Source: Aureimonas ureilytica (lineage in GTDB: Bacteria; Pseudomonadota; Alphaproteobacteria; Rhizobiales; Rhizobiaceae). Taken from it: 64,000 bases of DNA. The stretch's first letter is position 1; each line of letters opens with the position of its first letter. Below are positions 46,405-56,261 of the stretch, piece by piece. The stretch spans positions 21,698 to 85,697 of the forward strand of contig NZ_LDQA01000016.1 of the NCBI RefSeq assembly GCF_001475935.1. The letters are read 5' to 3'. A program made the position numbers and the translations under genes. The notes beneath the pieces were generated by a model. The model was not told the origin of the DNA. It saw only the letters and a program-made list of their open reading frames with translations, and did not search any database.

Positions 46405-48061
46405 AGCGAATTACGTCCTTGTCGGCATTTTCACGGTCGTCGTTCTCGCCCTGAGCTTCGGCTTTGTTTACTGGTCGGCCAATGTGTCGGACAAGGACCA
46501 GCGCACGACGCTGCTCATCCGCATCGAAGGCTCTGTCTCCGGCCTCAGCCAAGGCAGCCAGGTTCTCTTCAACGGCTTGAACGTCGGCTCGGTGCAGGGC
46601 CTCAAGATCGACCCCAACAATCCGCGCGTCGTGATCGCCACGACGCAGGTCGATCGCACGACCCCGATCACCACATCGACAACCGCGACCATCGGTTTCC
46701 AGGGCCTGACCGGCATCGGCTTCATCGGCCTGACGGGCGGCAATGTTAACGATCGCAACATTCTCCAGTCCGCGATCGAGCAGGGCACGACGCCCGTTAT
46801 CCGCGCCAATCCGTCCGACGTGACGGACATTCTGGCCACGGCACGAGACATTGCTGATCGCGCCAACAATATTCTCGGCGAGTTCGAGTCGATCGTTCAG
46901 GCCGTTGGTCCGTCGGTGCGCACAACGGCCGAGAATGTCGCGCAGACCTCCACCAATGTTCGCACCTTCACCGATAGTCTGGCTGCCAATGCCAACCAGA
47001 TCGATGACTTTCTGGGCAGCTTGGCTCGATTGTCCACGAGCGCCAACAATGTCGCCGAGCGTCTGCCGCCCCTGATCGACAGCGTCGGCAATTTCGTCTC
47101 AGCGCTCAATGTCGGGGCGGTGAACGACTCCATCCAGAACATTGCCGCCATCACGCAGAGCGTTCGCGGACAGACGGACAATTTCGTCACAGCCCTCGAT
47201 TCCATCGGCGAGACGGCGCGAAGCCTCGGCTCTGTCGGCGAGGTCATCCGCCAGAACACACCGAGCCTGAACGCCTTCCTCGGACGGCTCGATCCGATCA
47301 GCGCAACGGCGGACCGCGTCGCGACGAAGCTGGACACGACGTTGGGCGACGTGAATCGACTCACCGCCGCTGTCAATGCCGACGAAGTTCGCTCCGTGGT
47401 GGACAATGTTTCCGGCTTCGCCGCCGCGCTGAATGGACAGTCGAGCCGGATCGGAACGGTGGTGGCTGCCACCGATACGGTGCTCGCAACGCTGAACAAC
47501 GCTCTCACCGGCGTGAACGGGACACGGGCACGCGTCGATAACCTCCTCGCCGGGATCCGCGCCGACGACATTTCGCGCGCCGTCAACAATGTCTCGTCGG
47601 CTACGACGAACATCGCCAGCGCGGCCGACTCTGTCCGCGCCGTGGCGGACGATATCGGGAACCGCCGCGAAGACATCAACGCCATCATCGGCAATGCCCG
47701 TGACACGAGCGCCAATCTGAAGGTGGCGTCGGCGCAGGTTCAGACCGTGATCAACTCGGTCAACAATCTCGTCAACAGCCCGGACGGGCAGGGCTTGACG
47801 GCCGAGGCGCGCGATACCCTGCGCACCATTCGCCAGACGGCGCAGACCATCCAGGCGGCGGTCGGCCCGATCTCGTCCAACCTCGACAGCTTCACGGGCC
47901 AGGGCCTCCAGGAAGTGCGCAATCTCGTTCGCGAGACGACGCGCGCCGTGTCGCGGATCGAGCAGGCGATCACCAACTTGTCCGCCAATCCGAGCCGTAT
48001 CCTGTTCGGCGGTGATGGTGCCGGTGACATCCGACAGTTCGATGGGCGCACTCGCCGCTGA
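46394..48061 (+). CDS. mlaD: MCE-domain substrate-binding protein MlaD
   Basis: A 555-residue protein anchored by an N-terminal helix (YVLVGIFTVVVLALSFGF), followed by one MCE domain (residues about 40-120, with LSQGSQVLFNGLNVG and GLTGIGFIGL). The remaining 420 residues are Ala/Asn/Thr/Val-rich helical sequence, which in long MCE proteins forms a periplasmic needle or tube carrying lipids. E. coli MlaD is only 183 residues, so this is the elongated type that can bridge the periplasm without MlaC; no mlaC is present here. Confidence 0.9.
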   Translation: MENRANYVLVGIFTVVVLALSFGFVYWSANVSDKDQRTTLLIRIEGSVSGLSQGSQVLFNGLNVGSVQGLKIDPNNPRVVIATTQVDRTTPITTSTTATIGFQGLTGIGFIGLTGGNVNDRNILQSAIEQGTTPVIRANPSDVTDILATARDIADRANNILGEFESIVQAVGPSVRTTAENVAQTSTNVRTFTDSLAANANQIDDFLGSLARLSTSANNVAERLPPLIDSVGNFVSALNVGAVNDSIQNIAAITQSVRGQTDNFVTALDSIGETARSLGSVGEVIRQNTPSLNAFLGRLDPISATADRVATKLDTTLGDVNRLTAAVNADEVRSVVDNVSGFAAALNGQSSRIGTVVAATDTVLATLNNALTGVNGTRARVDNLLAGIRADDISRAVNNVSSATTNIASAADSVRAVADDIGNRREDINAIIGNARDTSANLKVASAQVQTVINSVNNLVNSPDGQGLTAEARDTLRTIRQTAQTIQAAVGPISSNLDSFTGQGLQEVRNLVRETTRAVSRIEQAITNLSANPSRILFGGDGAGDIRQFDGRTRR

Positions 48062-48073
48062 TGTCTCAAGCGT

Positions 48074-48098
48074 CGTCGACTGCATCTTGCAGTCGACG
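48074..48098 (+). repeat. 11-bp perfect hairpin between mlaD and the lipoprotein gene
   Basis: CGTCGACTGCA (48074-48084) and TGCAGTCGACG (48088-48098) pair perfectly around TCT, 12 bp after the mlaD stop. No T-run follows. It could modulate decay or readthrough into the lipoprotein gene, which starts 54 bp later. Confidence 0.7.
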
Positions 48099-48152
48099 GC
48101 TCCTATTCCATGCGGCTCCGCCGCCCCTCTCTCCATGTATCGAGGACGAAGG

Positions 48153-48749
48153 ATGGCCCGTCAGCCCTCTCTCCAGATTGTTTCGGTTTCGTTGCTGGCT
48201 ATGCTGCTTTCGGGCTGCGCGTCGCTGAAGGAACCGCCTGCCACGTTCGAACTGTCGGCGCCGCCCCCGGCCGCGACGCGAAATGCAGCGACGCGCGCGC
48301 AGATTCTCATCCCCGAGCCCACGGCCGCCAAGTCCCTCGACAGCCAGCAGATTGTGGTTCGTCCGACGCCCCAGACCATCGAGACCCTCGCCGCCAGCCA
48401 GTGGAGCGATCGTCTCCCGCGCCTCGTCCAGCTGCGCCTGCTTCAGGCTTTCCAGAATACGGGCCGCGTCGGCGCGGTCGGCGTTCCCGGCCAGGGCCTC
48501 GCCATCGACTATCAGATCGTCACGGAGCTCCGGCGCTTCGAGGTAACGGTGGACGGCGGGTCGATGGCCGTGGTCGAGATCGCCGTGAAGGCCTTGAACG
48601 ACAAGACCGGCGTGGTCCGCGCCACCCGAATTTTCCGTGGCACGGCACCGCTCGCTGGCACGGGCAACGCGGCCTATGTCGCGGCGCTCGACAAGGCGTT
48701 CGGGGAAGTCGCGGACGAGATCGTCGGCTGGACGCTGAAGCTGATCTGA
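48153..48749 (+). CDS. ABC-type transport auxiliary lipoprotein (PqiC/DUF330-like)
   Basis: A 198-residue lipoprotein: the signal ends in the lipobox LLSGC (cysteine near residue 21). The mature part resembles the ABC-transport auxiliary family (PqiC), with IVVRPTPQTIETLAASQWSDRLPRLVQ and FRGTAPLAG. It should sit in the outer membrane and receive lipids from the elongated MlaD. ATG 48153 follows GAGGACGAAGG. Fourth gene of the operon, before a terminator. Confidence 0.88.
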   Translation: MARQPSLQIVSVSLLAMLLSGCASLKEPPATFELSAPPPAATRNAATRAQILIPEPTAAKSLDSQQIVVRPTPQTIETLAASQWSDRLPRLVQLRLLQAFQNTGRVGAVGVPGQGLAIDYQIVTELRRFEVTVDGGSMAVVEIAVKALNDKTGVVRATRIFRGTAPLAGTGNAAYVAALDKAFGEVADEIVGWTLKLI

Positions 48750-48777
48750 TCCAGCGCCTCACGAAGTTATGCTTCGA

Positions 48778-48806
48778 AAGCCCGCCTCGTCTGGCGGGCT
48801 TTTTTG
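48778..48806 (+). terminator. Intrinsic terminator of the mla operon
   Basis: AAGCCCGCC (48778-48786) and GGCGGGCTT (48793-48801) form the stem, followed by a T-run to 48805. The 287 bp from here to the next terminator contain no gene I can support; a short open frame across it (48769-49125) has no ribosome site and reads through both terminators. Confidence 0.9.
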
Positions 48807-49093
48807 TTGCCGCGAGTCCGGGCGCTATACTGCAGCGCCAGCGCTTCTTCGCGAGTGCAAGATGGTGTGGACCCGAAGGCGTATCGACGACGCGCGAGAG
48901 ACGTCGGACTTCGTGGGTTTTCGTGTCGGCTTCCGGATGGTGGCCTTGGCGCTTCGCCCTGGAGGTGACACCCCTGTCCGTGCGACGATTGCCGAACAAA
49001 GACGCGACTTTGCTTTTGGATCGTTCGCGCGCTGCGCCCGGATCAATCCTCGCCGAACCCCATTCGACCTCCCGCACACGTTCAGCCAAACGA

Positions 49094-49123
49094 AAACGGG
49101 CGGCCCCAAGGGACCGCCCGTTT
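49094..49123 (-). terminator. Intrinsic terminator of the GPR gene
   Basis: AAACGGGCGG (49094-49103) pairs with CCGCCCGTTT (49114-49123). On the minus strand the hairpin ends in TTTTCGTTT. It starts 22 bp after the stop codon of the giant coiled-coil gene. Confidence 0.88.
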
Positions 49124-49145
49124 GATTTGGAGAGGGGGACTTGTC

Positions 49146-52100
49146 TTATTCGAAGCGGCCGGAGGCGTGAGCCAGCATCGTGTAGACCTTGCCGGTATCC
49201 GATGTCAGGTAGTTCTTGCTCTTCGAATTATCCGGATCGTTCCGAGACGCTTCCTGCAGAAGCATTTCGAAGTCGCCGATGTAGCGATCGACCGCGTGCT
49301 TGAAGCTCGCATCGCGCTGATACTTGCGACGGATCTCGTCGAATGTCTGCTGACCCTTCATCGTGTAGAGCCGACGCGTGAAGACGTTTCGCTCGCCACT
49401 GCGATAGCGATCCCAAAGTTCAACCGACACATTGTGGTCGATGGCGCGGGCGATATCGACCGACAGCGAGTTGAGCGAATCCACGACATGGGCCTGCGAG
49501 CGCTCGGCGCGGGCTGGAGCTTCTGCCGGAACCACAGGCGTCGTTGCTTGCGCTTCGGCCGAAGCGTCAGTGTCGTCATCCTGCGAGGCGCGGCGCAGAA
49601 GATCGGACACCCAACCCCCTTGGCGATCGCTGTCCGACGCCGGGGTCTCAGTCGCAGCTTCGGGCTGAGCCGCCGGACGCAGCGGGGAGAGATCGGAGCG
49701 CGGCGTGACGGGTGCCGGTGTCGCCGCGCGGATTTCGACCGATCCACGCGTATCGCGAGCGAGGTTGCCGTCGGTGACGAACCCTCCGGCCATGCGGGTC
49801 TCGATCTCGTTCCGGCGAGCCGCTTCGGCCCGCTGCTGCACAGCCGGGGCCGGACGAACAGCTACGTCGGACGAACGGGAGCTGAGCGTGGCCGAGCGCG
49901 AGGCACCGGCATCAGGCGTGCGCACGTCGAGGGAGCGACCCGACTGGGTCACGATATCCGTCAGCTCGCGCAGGGCACGGATCTGGTCGGACACGGCGCG
50001 GCGCATGGCGCGGGTGCTTTCCTTGGTTTCCTCGGGGAGTTCGAAGACGCCCTTGCGGATTTCGGTGCGCGCCCCTTCCAGTTCGCGGCGGATGTCCGCT
50101 GCGGCCCGGTGCATGTCGCTCGTCGCGCTGCCGAAGCGCTGCGTTGCCTCTTCGACCACGCCACGGATCGTCTCCCGAACCTGCTCTGCGGCAGCGGTGG
50201 ACCGACGCTCGGTCTCCTCGAGATGGCGACCGGCTTCTTCCAGCGTGCTGGTGAGTTCGCCGCTGATCGTCTCCACCACGGTGTGCGAGCGACGCTCGGC
50301 TTCCGCAAAGAGCCGATCCACCACGCCCTCGAAGGACAGAAGCATCTTGCCGACATCGTCGGAGCGCGTGGCAAGGCCGCTGGCCAGCGCTTCGAGGCCT
50401 TCGCGGCGCCCTTCCAGCGTTTCCTGCAGGTTCGACTGCGTGGCGTCGAGTAGCGCCGCAGCCTCGGTCAGCATCTTCTCGTGCTCGCCGAGCTTCTCGC
50501 CGAGCGTCGACAGACGCTCCAGAGCCTGCGCGGTCGTGTCGTCCATGCGAACGACATTGTGCTCGAGACGCTCGGACGACGCGGCGATCTCGCTGCCGAC
50601 GCGATCCGCCTCGTCGCGGAACCGAGCGCCGGTTTCGCTGAGCGCCGATTCGGCCCGGCCAAGATTCTGCGCTGCATTGTCGAGGAGATGCCGCAGAGCG
50701 GAGTTGCCGCTTTCGAGACGCTCCGCCAGCGAACCGATGTCGCGGCCGAGAAGCTCGCGAGCGTCGGAGATGGAGGAGGTGAGGGAGCCGGAACGATCGT
50801 CCAGCGCCGCCAGAAGACCCGACGAGGATACGCCGAGATGTTCGACGGTCTCTTCGGCGCGGCGAACGAAATCCGCCACGATGGCATCGTTCTCGCTCCG
50901 CAGACGATCCGCCACATGGCGAGCCGCCTGTTCCAGAGCCTCGACGGCGCGCGAACCGGTGTCTGACAGGCGATCCACGATCGGCCGTGTTTCCGTGTCG
51001 ATGAGACGCGCGATTTCGGCATTGCGGCTGGCGAGGAGGTCGGCCAGATCGCGGGTGCGCTGGCTCATCGCCTCGCCCACCGCGTCGGCGCGTTCCACGA
51101 GATGGCTCTCGGTGGCGGCAACGCGCTGCGACAGTTCTTGGCCGAACGCGCCGGTGGATTCGGCGATCTGCTCGCGGATGCGATCGGCTTCCACACGGAT
51201 GGCCGTGGCGACACCCGACAGGCGCTGCGTGATCTCCGATCCCTCCGCCATGAGGTTTTCGCGGGCCAGTTGCGCGTCGCGAAGGATCTGACCGGCCATG
51301 CCCGTCGCATCCTCGCGCATGGTGCCGGACACCGAGGCCAATTCGCTGCGGATACCCGAGGCGGCCGCTTCGATTTCGGCGCGCAAGGCTGCGGCCGAGG
51401 CGCTCAGATCGTCGCGAACACCCTCCGTCGTCCCGTCGATGACCTGCGACAGCTGCACCGACAGGCCCGAAAGCTCTGCGGCAAAGCGCGTCGCGCGCTC
51501 GTCCAGGGAGGAGGAGGACCGATCCGTTTCGCCGCGAATTTGCGCGGTTGCGTCCTGGACCCGAAGGGCGAAAGCTTCCGCATCGCCGCTGAGGCGATTG
51601 CGGGCGGCTTCCGCCTGCTCGCTCATCGACAGGGCGACGGCATCCAGCTCTTCGGAGAGGCGCAGGGCATCGGCGGCCAGACGCTCGCGCGTCTCGCCAG
51701 CACCTGCCTGGAGACGTTCCGTCGCCGCAGACACTTCTTCCACGATCCGACGCGCCTGCTCGGCGACCTCGTCGCGTAGACGGTCGGTTTCGCCACGCAG
51801 CGTGGTGGCGACTGTGCCGACCTGCTCCGCAATGCGACCAGCGTCTTCAAGAAGGAGACGACGCGACGACTCGCCGGTTTCGTGAAGATGTCCGCTGGCG
51901 TTCTGGAACTCGGCTACGATCGCCGCCGCCTGTCCGGCGACTTCGCGCCGAACGAGATCGGAACTCTCGCGGATCTGGATTGCGGCAGCCGCCACCTCCT
52001 CGCGGATCTGGCCGGCATCGGCGGCGAACTGCTCGCGGGTCTGATTGCCCACGATCCGCAGCTTGTCGGCCGCGCCTTCGAAATCGCCGGACAGCGCGAT

Positions 52101-55100
52101 CGCCTGATTGGCGACGACCTGACGAGCCGCTTCAGCATCCTGACGCAGACGCTCGGCCATATCCTCGAGACCGCCGGCGAAGTCGTTGGCCACCAGCGCC
52201 AGGCGCTCGCGGGCCGCTTCGGCCTCGGCGCGCATTGCAAGGGACGCGCCGCTGATCTGCGTGCTGAAGCTCGTGCCCTCGACGGCGAGGCTCTCGCGAA
52301 CCTCTTCGGCTTCCGTGCGCATCCGGGTCGCGACATCGGCCACCGTGCGGCCGAGCGTTTCGGCTTCTTCGGCAAAGCGCTGACGCGCGTCCTCGCTCAA
52401 CTGGCGGATCGTCTCGGCCGTGGCCGCGATGCCTTCCGCCACGCGATTCCCTTCGCCGGACAGCTCGGTGCGGGCCATGGCCGACACGTCCTGTACCGAC
52501 TGGGTGACGAGGCGAATGCGATCCTCGAACTTGCCGACCTCTTCGACGAACTTTGCCTGTGCCTCTTCCGAGGATGTGCGGAAGACGTTGCCCAACTCGC
52601 CGATGACGAGCGCGATCTTCTGCGTTTCGGACTGGAGGCCGAGGCGAGCGCGATCAGCTTCCTCGCCCATATTCGTGGTGGCGGCGACGATCGTATCGCG
52701 CAGCGTGTCGGCAATCAGCGTCGCACGACCCGAAAGGGTGCGCTCCACATTGGCCAAGCCACGTTCCAGGGTCGAGGTCATCGATTCCGTGCGCTCGTCC
52801 ACCGCCAGCGCCAAGGTGACGACACCGGCTTCGAGAGCCGCGACGATTTCCTCGCGCTTGGTTTCGAGCGAGCGCGTCACGTTGCTCGTGCTCTGCTCCA
52901 TGACGCGGCGAACATCGTCCGCGCGGTCGCCCAAGGTGGCGGCGAGCGAACTTGCGACGTCTTCGATCGCGGAGGTCAGATTCTCGCGGCGCTCGTCCAT
53001 CGCGGCGGCCAGCTGGCCGTCGGACTCAAGCAAAGCCTCACGCAGTGCGCCGATACGTTGGTCGAGCGTGCGCGCGATCGCGGCGTTGCCCTTGTCGAGC
53101 TCCTCTCCGAAGCTCGCCGTGCGTGCGTCGAGATCGGTGAGCAGGGAGGACTGAGAGGCATCGGCCAGTTCGCGCATGGCGATGACGCGGTCGTCCAACC
53201 CGTCCAGCAGCGCCAGACGCGCGGTTTCCACGCTTTCGCGCAACTGGGTTCCACGACCTTCCAGACCTTCCAGAAGCGAGGAGAGGGCGGTCTCGACAGC
53301 GGAAAGGATGGTGCGTGCGCTCTGATCAGCTTCCTGCGAGAAGGCGCCGCTGCGCGATTCCAGGCTTCCGACGAGGCTGTCGCGCGAGGTGTCGATGAGG
53401 TTGCGCAACTCGTCCACGCGGGTCGAGAGATCGGCGGCAATGCGCTCCACCGACCCTTCGAACACGGCCTCGACGCCCGATGTCTGCAGCTCCAGGCGCG
53501 TCAGGAACTCCTGGCGACGGTCTTCCCCCGAGGTCAGAACGGATTCCAGACGACCGATCACATCTTCGCTGACGCGCGAGGTGTAAAGGTTGAGCGACTC
53601 GGTCAGGCGCTCGCCACTGTCGCGCATGAAGGCCTCGCTGGCGGCGAGGCGATCGGACAGGCTGGTGGAAAGGAGATTGGTGCGCTCATCGATCTCCGAC
53701 AGGAGGCGGCCGGAATGATCCGACATGACGCTGCTGAAAGTCTGCGAACGGGCGTCCAGAGCGCTGTCGATCTGACGGGAATGGTCGTCCAGCACGACGT
53801 TGATCGCGTCGCGCTTCTCGGCCAGCAGGGCATTGATGCGGGTGAGGCGATCGTCGAGATCCGAACTCAGGAGGTTCCGGCCGTCCTCGATCAAACGCTG
53901 AACCTTGTCGGCATGCGTGTCGAGCGACTGGCGAAGCTCGCCCGTCTTGCCGTCGAGACCCGCCACGAGGCGTTCATCCGCGCCTTCCAGTGCTCCTTCG
54001 ATGCGCGTCACGCTCGCCTCGACCGCCTGCGTGATGGCGAGGCTCTTTTCATCCAGCGTCGCGGCCAGCGACTGCTGCGCGAAGGAGAGGGACGTGTCGA
54101 TGTCGGCCGCGCGATCGCTCAGAACCGAACCGAGCGTTCCGATACGCTGCTCGAACGTGGTGTGAAGCTCATTCGCCTTGGACTGGAACACGGCATCGAC
54201 ATGCGCCACCGCCTCGTTGGCGGTCTGCGAGATCGTCGCCTGACCGCTGGAGAAGGCACGGCCGATTTCGCCCGTGCGCTCGGACAGAACGCTGGCGAAT
54301 TCGCCGGTGCGTTCGCGCAGCGCTTCGGCGATGCGATCGGCCGAGCGGTCGATGGCCGCAGCGCGGGTTTCGATCGCAGTGACGAGAGCCGAGCCCTTGC
54401 CGGACAGAGCCTCCTCGAGTTGGGCCAGACGCTCGTCGAAGCGACCCAGGACCTCGGCGTTGCGCTCGTTGAGCAGAGCCGTTGCGCGCTCGATCCGAGC
54501 GTCGAACCCTTCGTCCATCAGGCCGACGACGCGCTGCGCCTCCGTCGACAGGCGTTCGGCGCGCTGGTCGAGCTGGCCGGTGAGCGAGCCAACCAGGGCC
54601 TCGCTGTCGGCGCGCATACGGGCCGAGCGGGCGTCGATCGTATCGGCGATGACCTTGTCGAACTCCACCCCTTGGGTCGAGAGCGTCTCGGCCCGTTCGG
54701 CGAGGACCCGCAGAACCGACTCGTTGGACTCGTTCAGGCGGGCGTTCGTCTGCTCGTTGACTTCGGACACATGCCGCAGAAGCTCGGCGGAACGGGCTTT
54801 CAATGCCTCCATCTGTTCGGCAAGGGAGCGGGCGATCTCGTCGGCGGTCTGGCGAAGCTGGCCGGTCGTGCTGTCGGCGGTCTGGCTGATACGCTCCACC
54901 ACGGCTTGGCTGTTGCCGAGAAGGGCACTGTCGACCTCGCGGCTGCGCTCGTCGAACAGCGCCATCAAGGCACGGCTGCGCTCGTCATAGGCGCGCGAGA
55001 GTTCGGCGCTACGCTCGTCCAGAAGCGCGTTCAGGCGGGCGGAGGCCTCTTCCACCTGCGAGAGGATACGACCGGACACGCCGTCGACATCGCCCACGAG

Positions 55101-56261
55101 ACGGTCATGTGAGCCGACAATGGAACTGCGTAGATTCTCGGCATGAGAGAGCATGGCTTCGCGCTCTGCGCCGAGATCGGCGACGAGCGAGCGAATCTTG
55201 ACCTCATTGTCGGCGTAGGCGCGCTCCAGCGAGGAGACCTCTGCGTTGACGAGGGTTTCGAGTTCGCTCATGCGGGCCAGGGCGCGCTCGACCCCCTCGC
55301 CGAGGACGGAGACTTCGCGGCGCACGGCCTGGCCGACCGTGGTGACACGATCCGAGGCGAGGCTTTCCGGCTCGGCCAGGCGCAGCGCGACCTCGGCCAA
55401 CCCTCGGCTCATGAGACGCAGATCCTGCGAGCGACGCATCATGACCGAGAAGCCCATGATCATGAGCGGGGGCAGGACAACGGCGGCCGCAAGCGGTGCC
55501 AGCAGCGGAACGATATTGGAAGCGAGGCCAGACTCGCTGGCAAGGAACGAGTAGGAGGCGGAGGCCGACAGGGCCGCCCAGGCAGCCGCGACGACGCCGC
55601 CGATCACGACCGGCTTGTTGGACGAGCGACGGCTCAGAAGAGCGTCCGCCATGACGGCAGCCGAGCGCTGCTCGTCATTGGCGACATCACCCTTAAAGGA
55701 CCGGGAACCGCGCACCGGATCCGCCAAAGGCGCGGCGGCGGAATGGCGCGGGTCGGCCTTCTGGGACGGCGCGCGGGAGCGACGCTCCGAACGGATGCGC
55801 GAGCTTTCGTCCGCTGCGGCCAGAACGGTGGCCGAAGGCTTGTCGTCCTCGTTGCTCGCCAATTCGGGCTGGGTCGCGTTCTGAGAGGCTGCCCCGATCT
55901 GCACCACGGGCGCCTTGGCCAGCGGCGCGTCAGCTTGGCTCAAGGTGTCGAGCGGTAGAAAGTCGGTGTCTTCGAAACGGAACTCGTCCAGACTCGGGGT
56001 TGCGTTATGGGGCGCACCGAGATTGGCTTCGTCGCGCAAGGCCTTCGTGGCTTCCTCGACCGTGCGGTCGAAATCGCTCAGCGCGAATTCGATCGACATG
56101 TCGTCGGCGCGAAGCGTCTGCTTCTCGACATGGCCTGCCGCCTTGCCGGAAAGACTGGTCGTCTCTGCTTCCGGCTTGAGAAAGTCCTCGTCCTGGAGGG
56201 CGGCCTCCAGTTCGTTCACGGCTTCCTCGGAAAGCTGTTCGGCCGTCTTAATCTTCGACAT
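49146..56261 (-). CDS. Giant coiled-coil protein, growth pole ring protein GPR / RgsE homologue
   Basis: A 2371-residue protein. Residues 1-215 are acidic and then basic, probably cytoplasmic. Two membrane segments lie at about 217-240 and 248-275. Residues about 290-2070 are almost uninterrupted alpha-helical sequence built from degenerate repeats such as LDERSAEL, AERLSTEAQR and REEVA-type blocks. A proline-rich stretch (about 2110-2255) leads to a conserved C-terminal domain from about 2260 (WDRYRSGERNVFTRRLY). This layout matches GPR of Agrobacterium and RgsE of Sinorhizobium, polar ring proteins needed for polar cell growth. Identity is from architecture and recall, not alignment. Monocistronic. 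Confidence 0.85.
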   Translation of the reverse strand: MSKIKTAEQLSEEAVNELEAALQDEDFLKPEAETTSLSGKAAGHVEKQTLRADDMSIEFALSDFDRTVEEATKALRDEANLGAPHNATPSLDEFRFEDTDFLPLDTLSQADAPLAKAPVVQIGAASQNATQPELASNEDDKPSATVLAAADESSRIRSERRSRAPSQKADPRHSAAAPLADPVRGSRSFKGDVANDEQRSAAVMADALLSRRSSNKPVVIGGVVAAAWAALSASASYSFLASESGLASNIVPLLAPLAAAVVLPPLMIMGFSVMMRRSQDLRLMSRGLAEVALRLAEPESLASDRVTTVGQAVRREVSVLGEGVERALARMSELETLVNAEVSSLERAYADNEVKIRSLVADLGAEREAMLSHAENLRSSIVGSHDRLVGDVDGVSGRILSQVEEASARLNALLDERSAELSRAYDERSRALMALFDERSREVDSALLGNSQAVVERISQTADSTTGQLRQTADEIARSLAEQMEALKARSAELLRHVSEVNEQTNARLNESNESVLRVLAERAETLSTQGVEFDKVIADTIDARSARMRADSEALVGSLTGQLDQRAERLSTEAQRVVGLMDEGFDARIERATALLNERNAEVLGRFDERLAQLEEALSGKGSALVTAIETRAAAIDRSADRIAEALRERTGEFASVLSERTGEIGRAFSSGQATISQTANEAVAHVDAVFQSKANELHTTFEQRIGTLGSVLSDRAADIDTSLSFAQQSLAATLDEKSLAITQAVEASVTRIEGALEGADERLVAGLDGKTGELRQSLDTHADKVQRLIEDGRNLLSSDLDDRLTRINALLAEKRDAINVVLDDHSRQIDSALDARSQTFSSVMSDHSGRLLSEIDERTNLLSTSLSDRLAASEAFMRDSGERLTESLNLYTSRVSEDVIGRLESVLTSGEDRRQEFLTRLELQTSGVEAVFEGSVERIAADLSTRVDELRNLIDTSRDSLVGSLESRSGAFSQEADQSARTILSAVETALSSLLEGLEGRGTQLRESVETARLALLDGLDDRVIAMRELADASQSSLLTDLDARTASFGEELDKGNAAIARTLDQRIGALREALLESDGQLAAAMDERRENLTSAIEDVASSLAATLGDRADDVRRVMEQSTSNVTRSLETKREEIVAALEAGVVTLALAVDERTESMTSTLERGLANVERTLSGRATLIADTLRDTIVAATTNMGEEADRARLGLQSETQKIALVIGELGNVFRTSSEEAQAKFVEEVGKFEDRIRLVTQSVQDVSAMARTELSGEGNRVAEGIAATAETIRQLSEDARQRFAEEAETLGRTVADVATRMRTEAEEVRESLAVEGTSFSTQISGASLAMRAEAEAARERLALVANDFAGGLEDMAERLRQDAEAARQVVANQAIALSGDFEGAADKLRIVGNQTREQFAADAGQIREEVAAAAIQIRESSDLVRREVAGQAAAIVAEFQNASGHLHETGESSRRLLLEDAGRIAEQVGTVATTLRGETDRLRDEVAEQARRIVEEVSAATERLQAGAGETRERLAADALRLSEELDAVALSMSEQAEAARNRLSGDAEAFALRVQDATAQIRGETDRSSSSLDERATRFAAELSGLSVQLSQVIDGTTEGVRDDLSASAAALRAEIEAAASGIRSELASVSGTMREDATGMAGQILRDAQLARENLMAEGSEITQRLSGVATAIRVEADRIREQIAESTGAFGQELSQRVAATESHLVERADAVGEAMSQRTRDLADLLASRNAEIARLIDTETRPIVDRLSDTGSRAVEALEQAARHVADRLRSENDAIVADFVRRAEETVEHLGVSSSGLLAALDDRSGSLTSSISDARELLGRDIGSLAERLESGNSALRHLLDNAAQNLGRAESALSETGARFRDEADRVGSEIAASSERLEHNVVRMDDTTAQALERLSTLGEKLGEHEKMLTEAAALLDATQSNLQETLEGRREGLEALASGLATRSDDVGKMLLSFEGVVDRLFAEAERRSHTVVETISGELTSTLEEAGRHLEETERRSTAAAEQVRETIRGVVEEATQRFGSATSDMHRAAADIRRELEGARTEIRKGVFELPEETKESTRAMRRAVSDQIRALRELTDIVTQSGRSLDVRTPDAGASRSATLSSRSSDVAVRPAPAVQQRAEAARRNEIETRMAGGFVTDGNLARDTRGSVEIRAATPAPVTPRSDLSPLRPAAQPEAATETPASDSDRQGGWVSDLLRRASQDDDTDASAEAQATTPVVPAEAPARAERSQAHVVDSLNSLSVDIARAIDHNVSVELWDRYRSGERNVFTRRLYTMKGQQTFDEIRRKYQRDASFKHAVDRYIGDFEMLLQEASRNDPDNSKSKNYLTSDTGKVYTMLAHASGRFE

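Noticed and set aside
48769..49125. 118-codon open frame between the mla and GPR terminators
   Set aside because: It runs through two terminator hairpins, lacks a ribosome site and resembles no family.
51882..55112. 1076-codon open frame on the plus strand
   Set aside because: It lies wholly antisense inside the GPR coiled-coil gene, has no ribosome site and shows only composition driven by GC-rich repeats.
49300..55300. Tandem DNA repeat array
   Set aside because: The repetitiveness is at protein level (degenerate helical repeats of GPR); I see no long exact DNA repeats.
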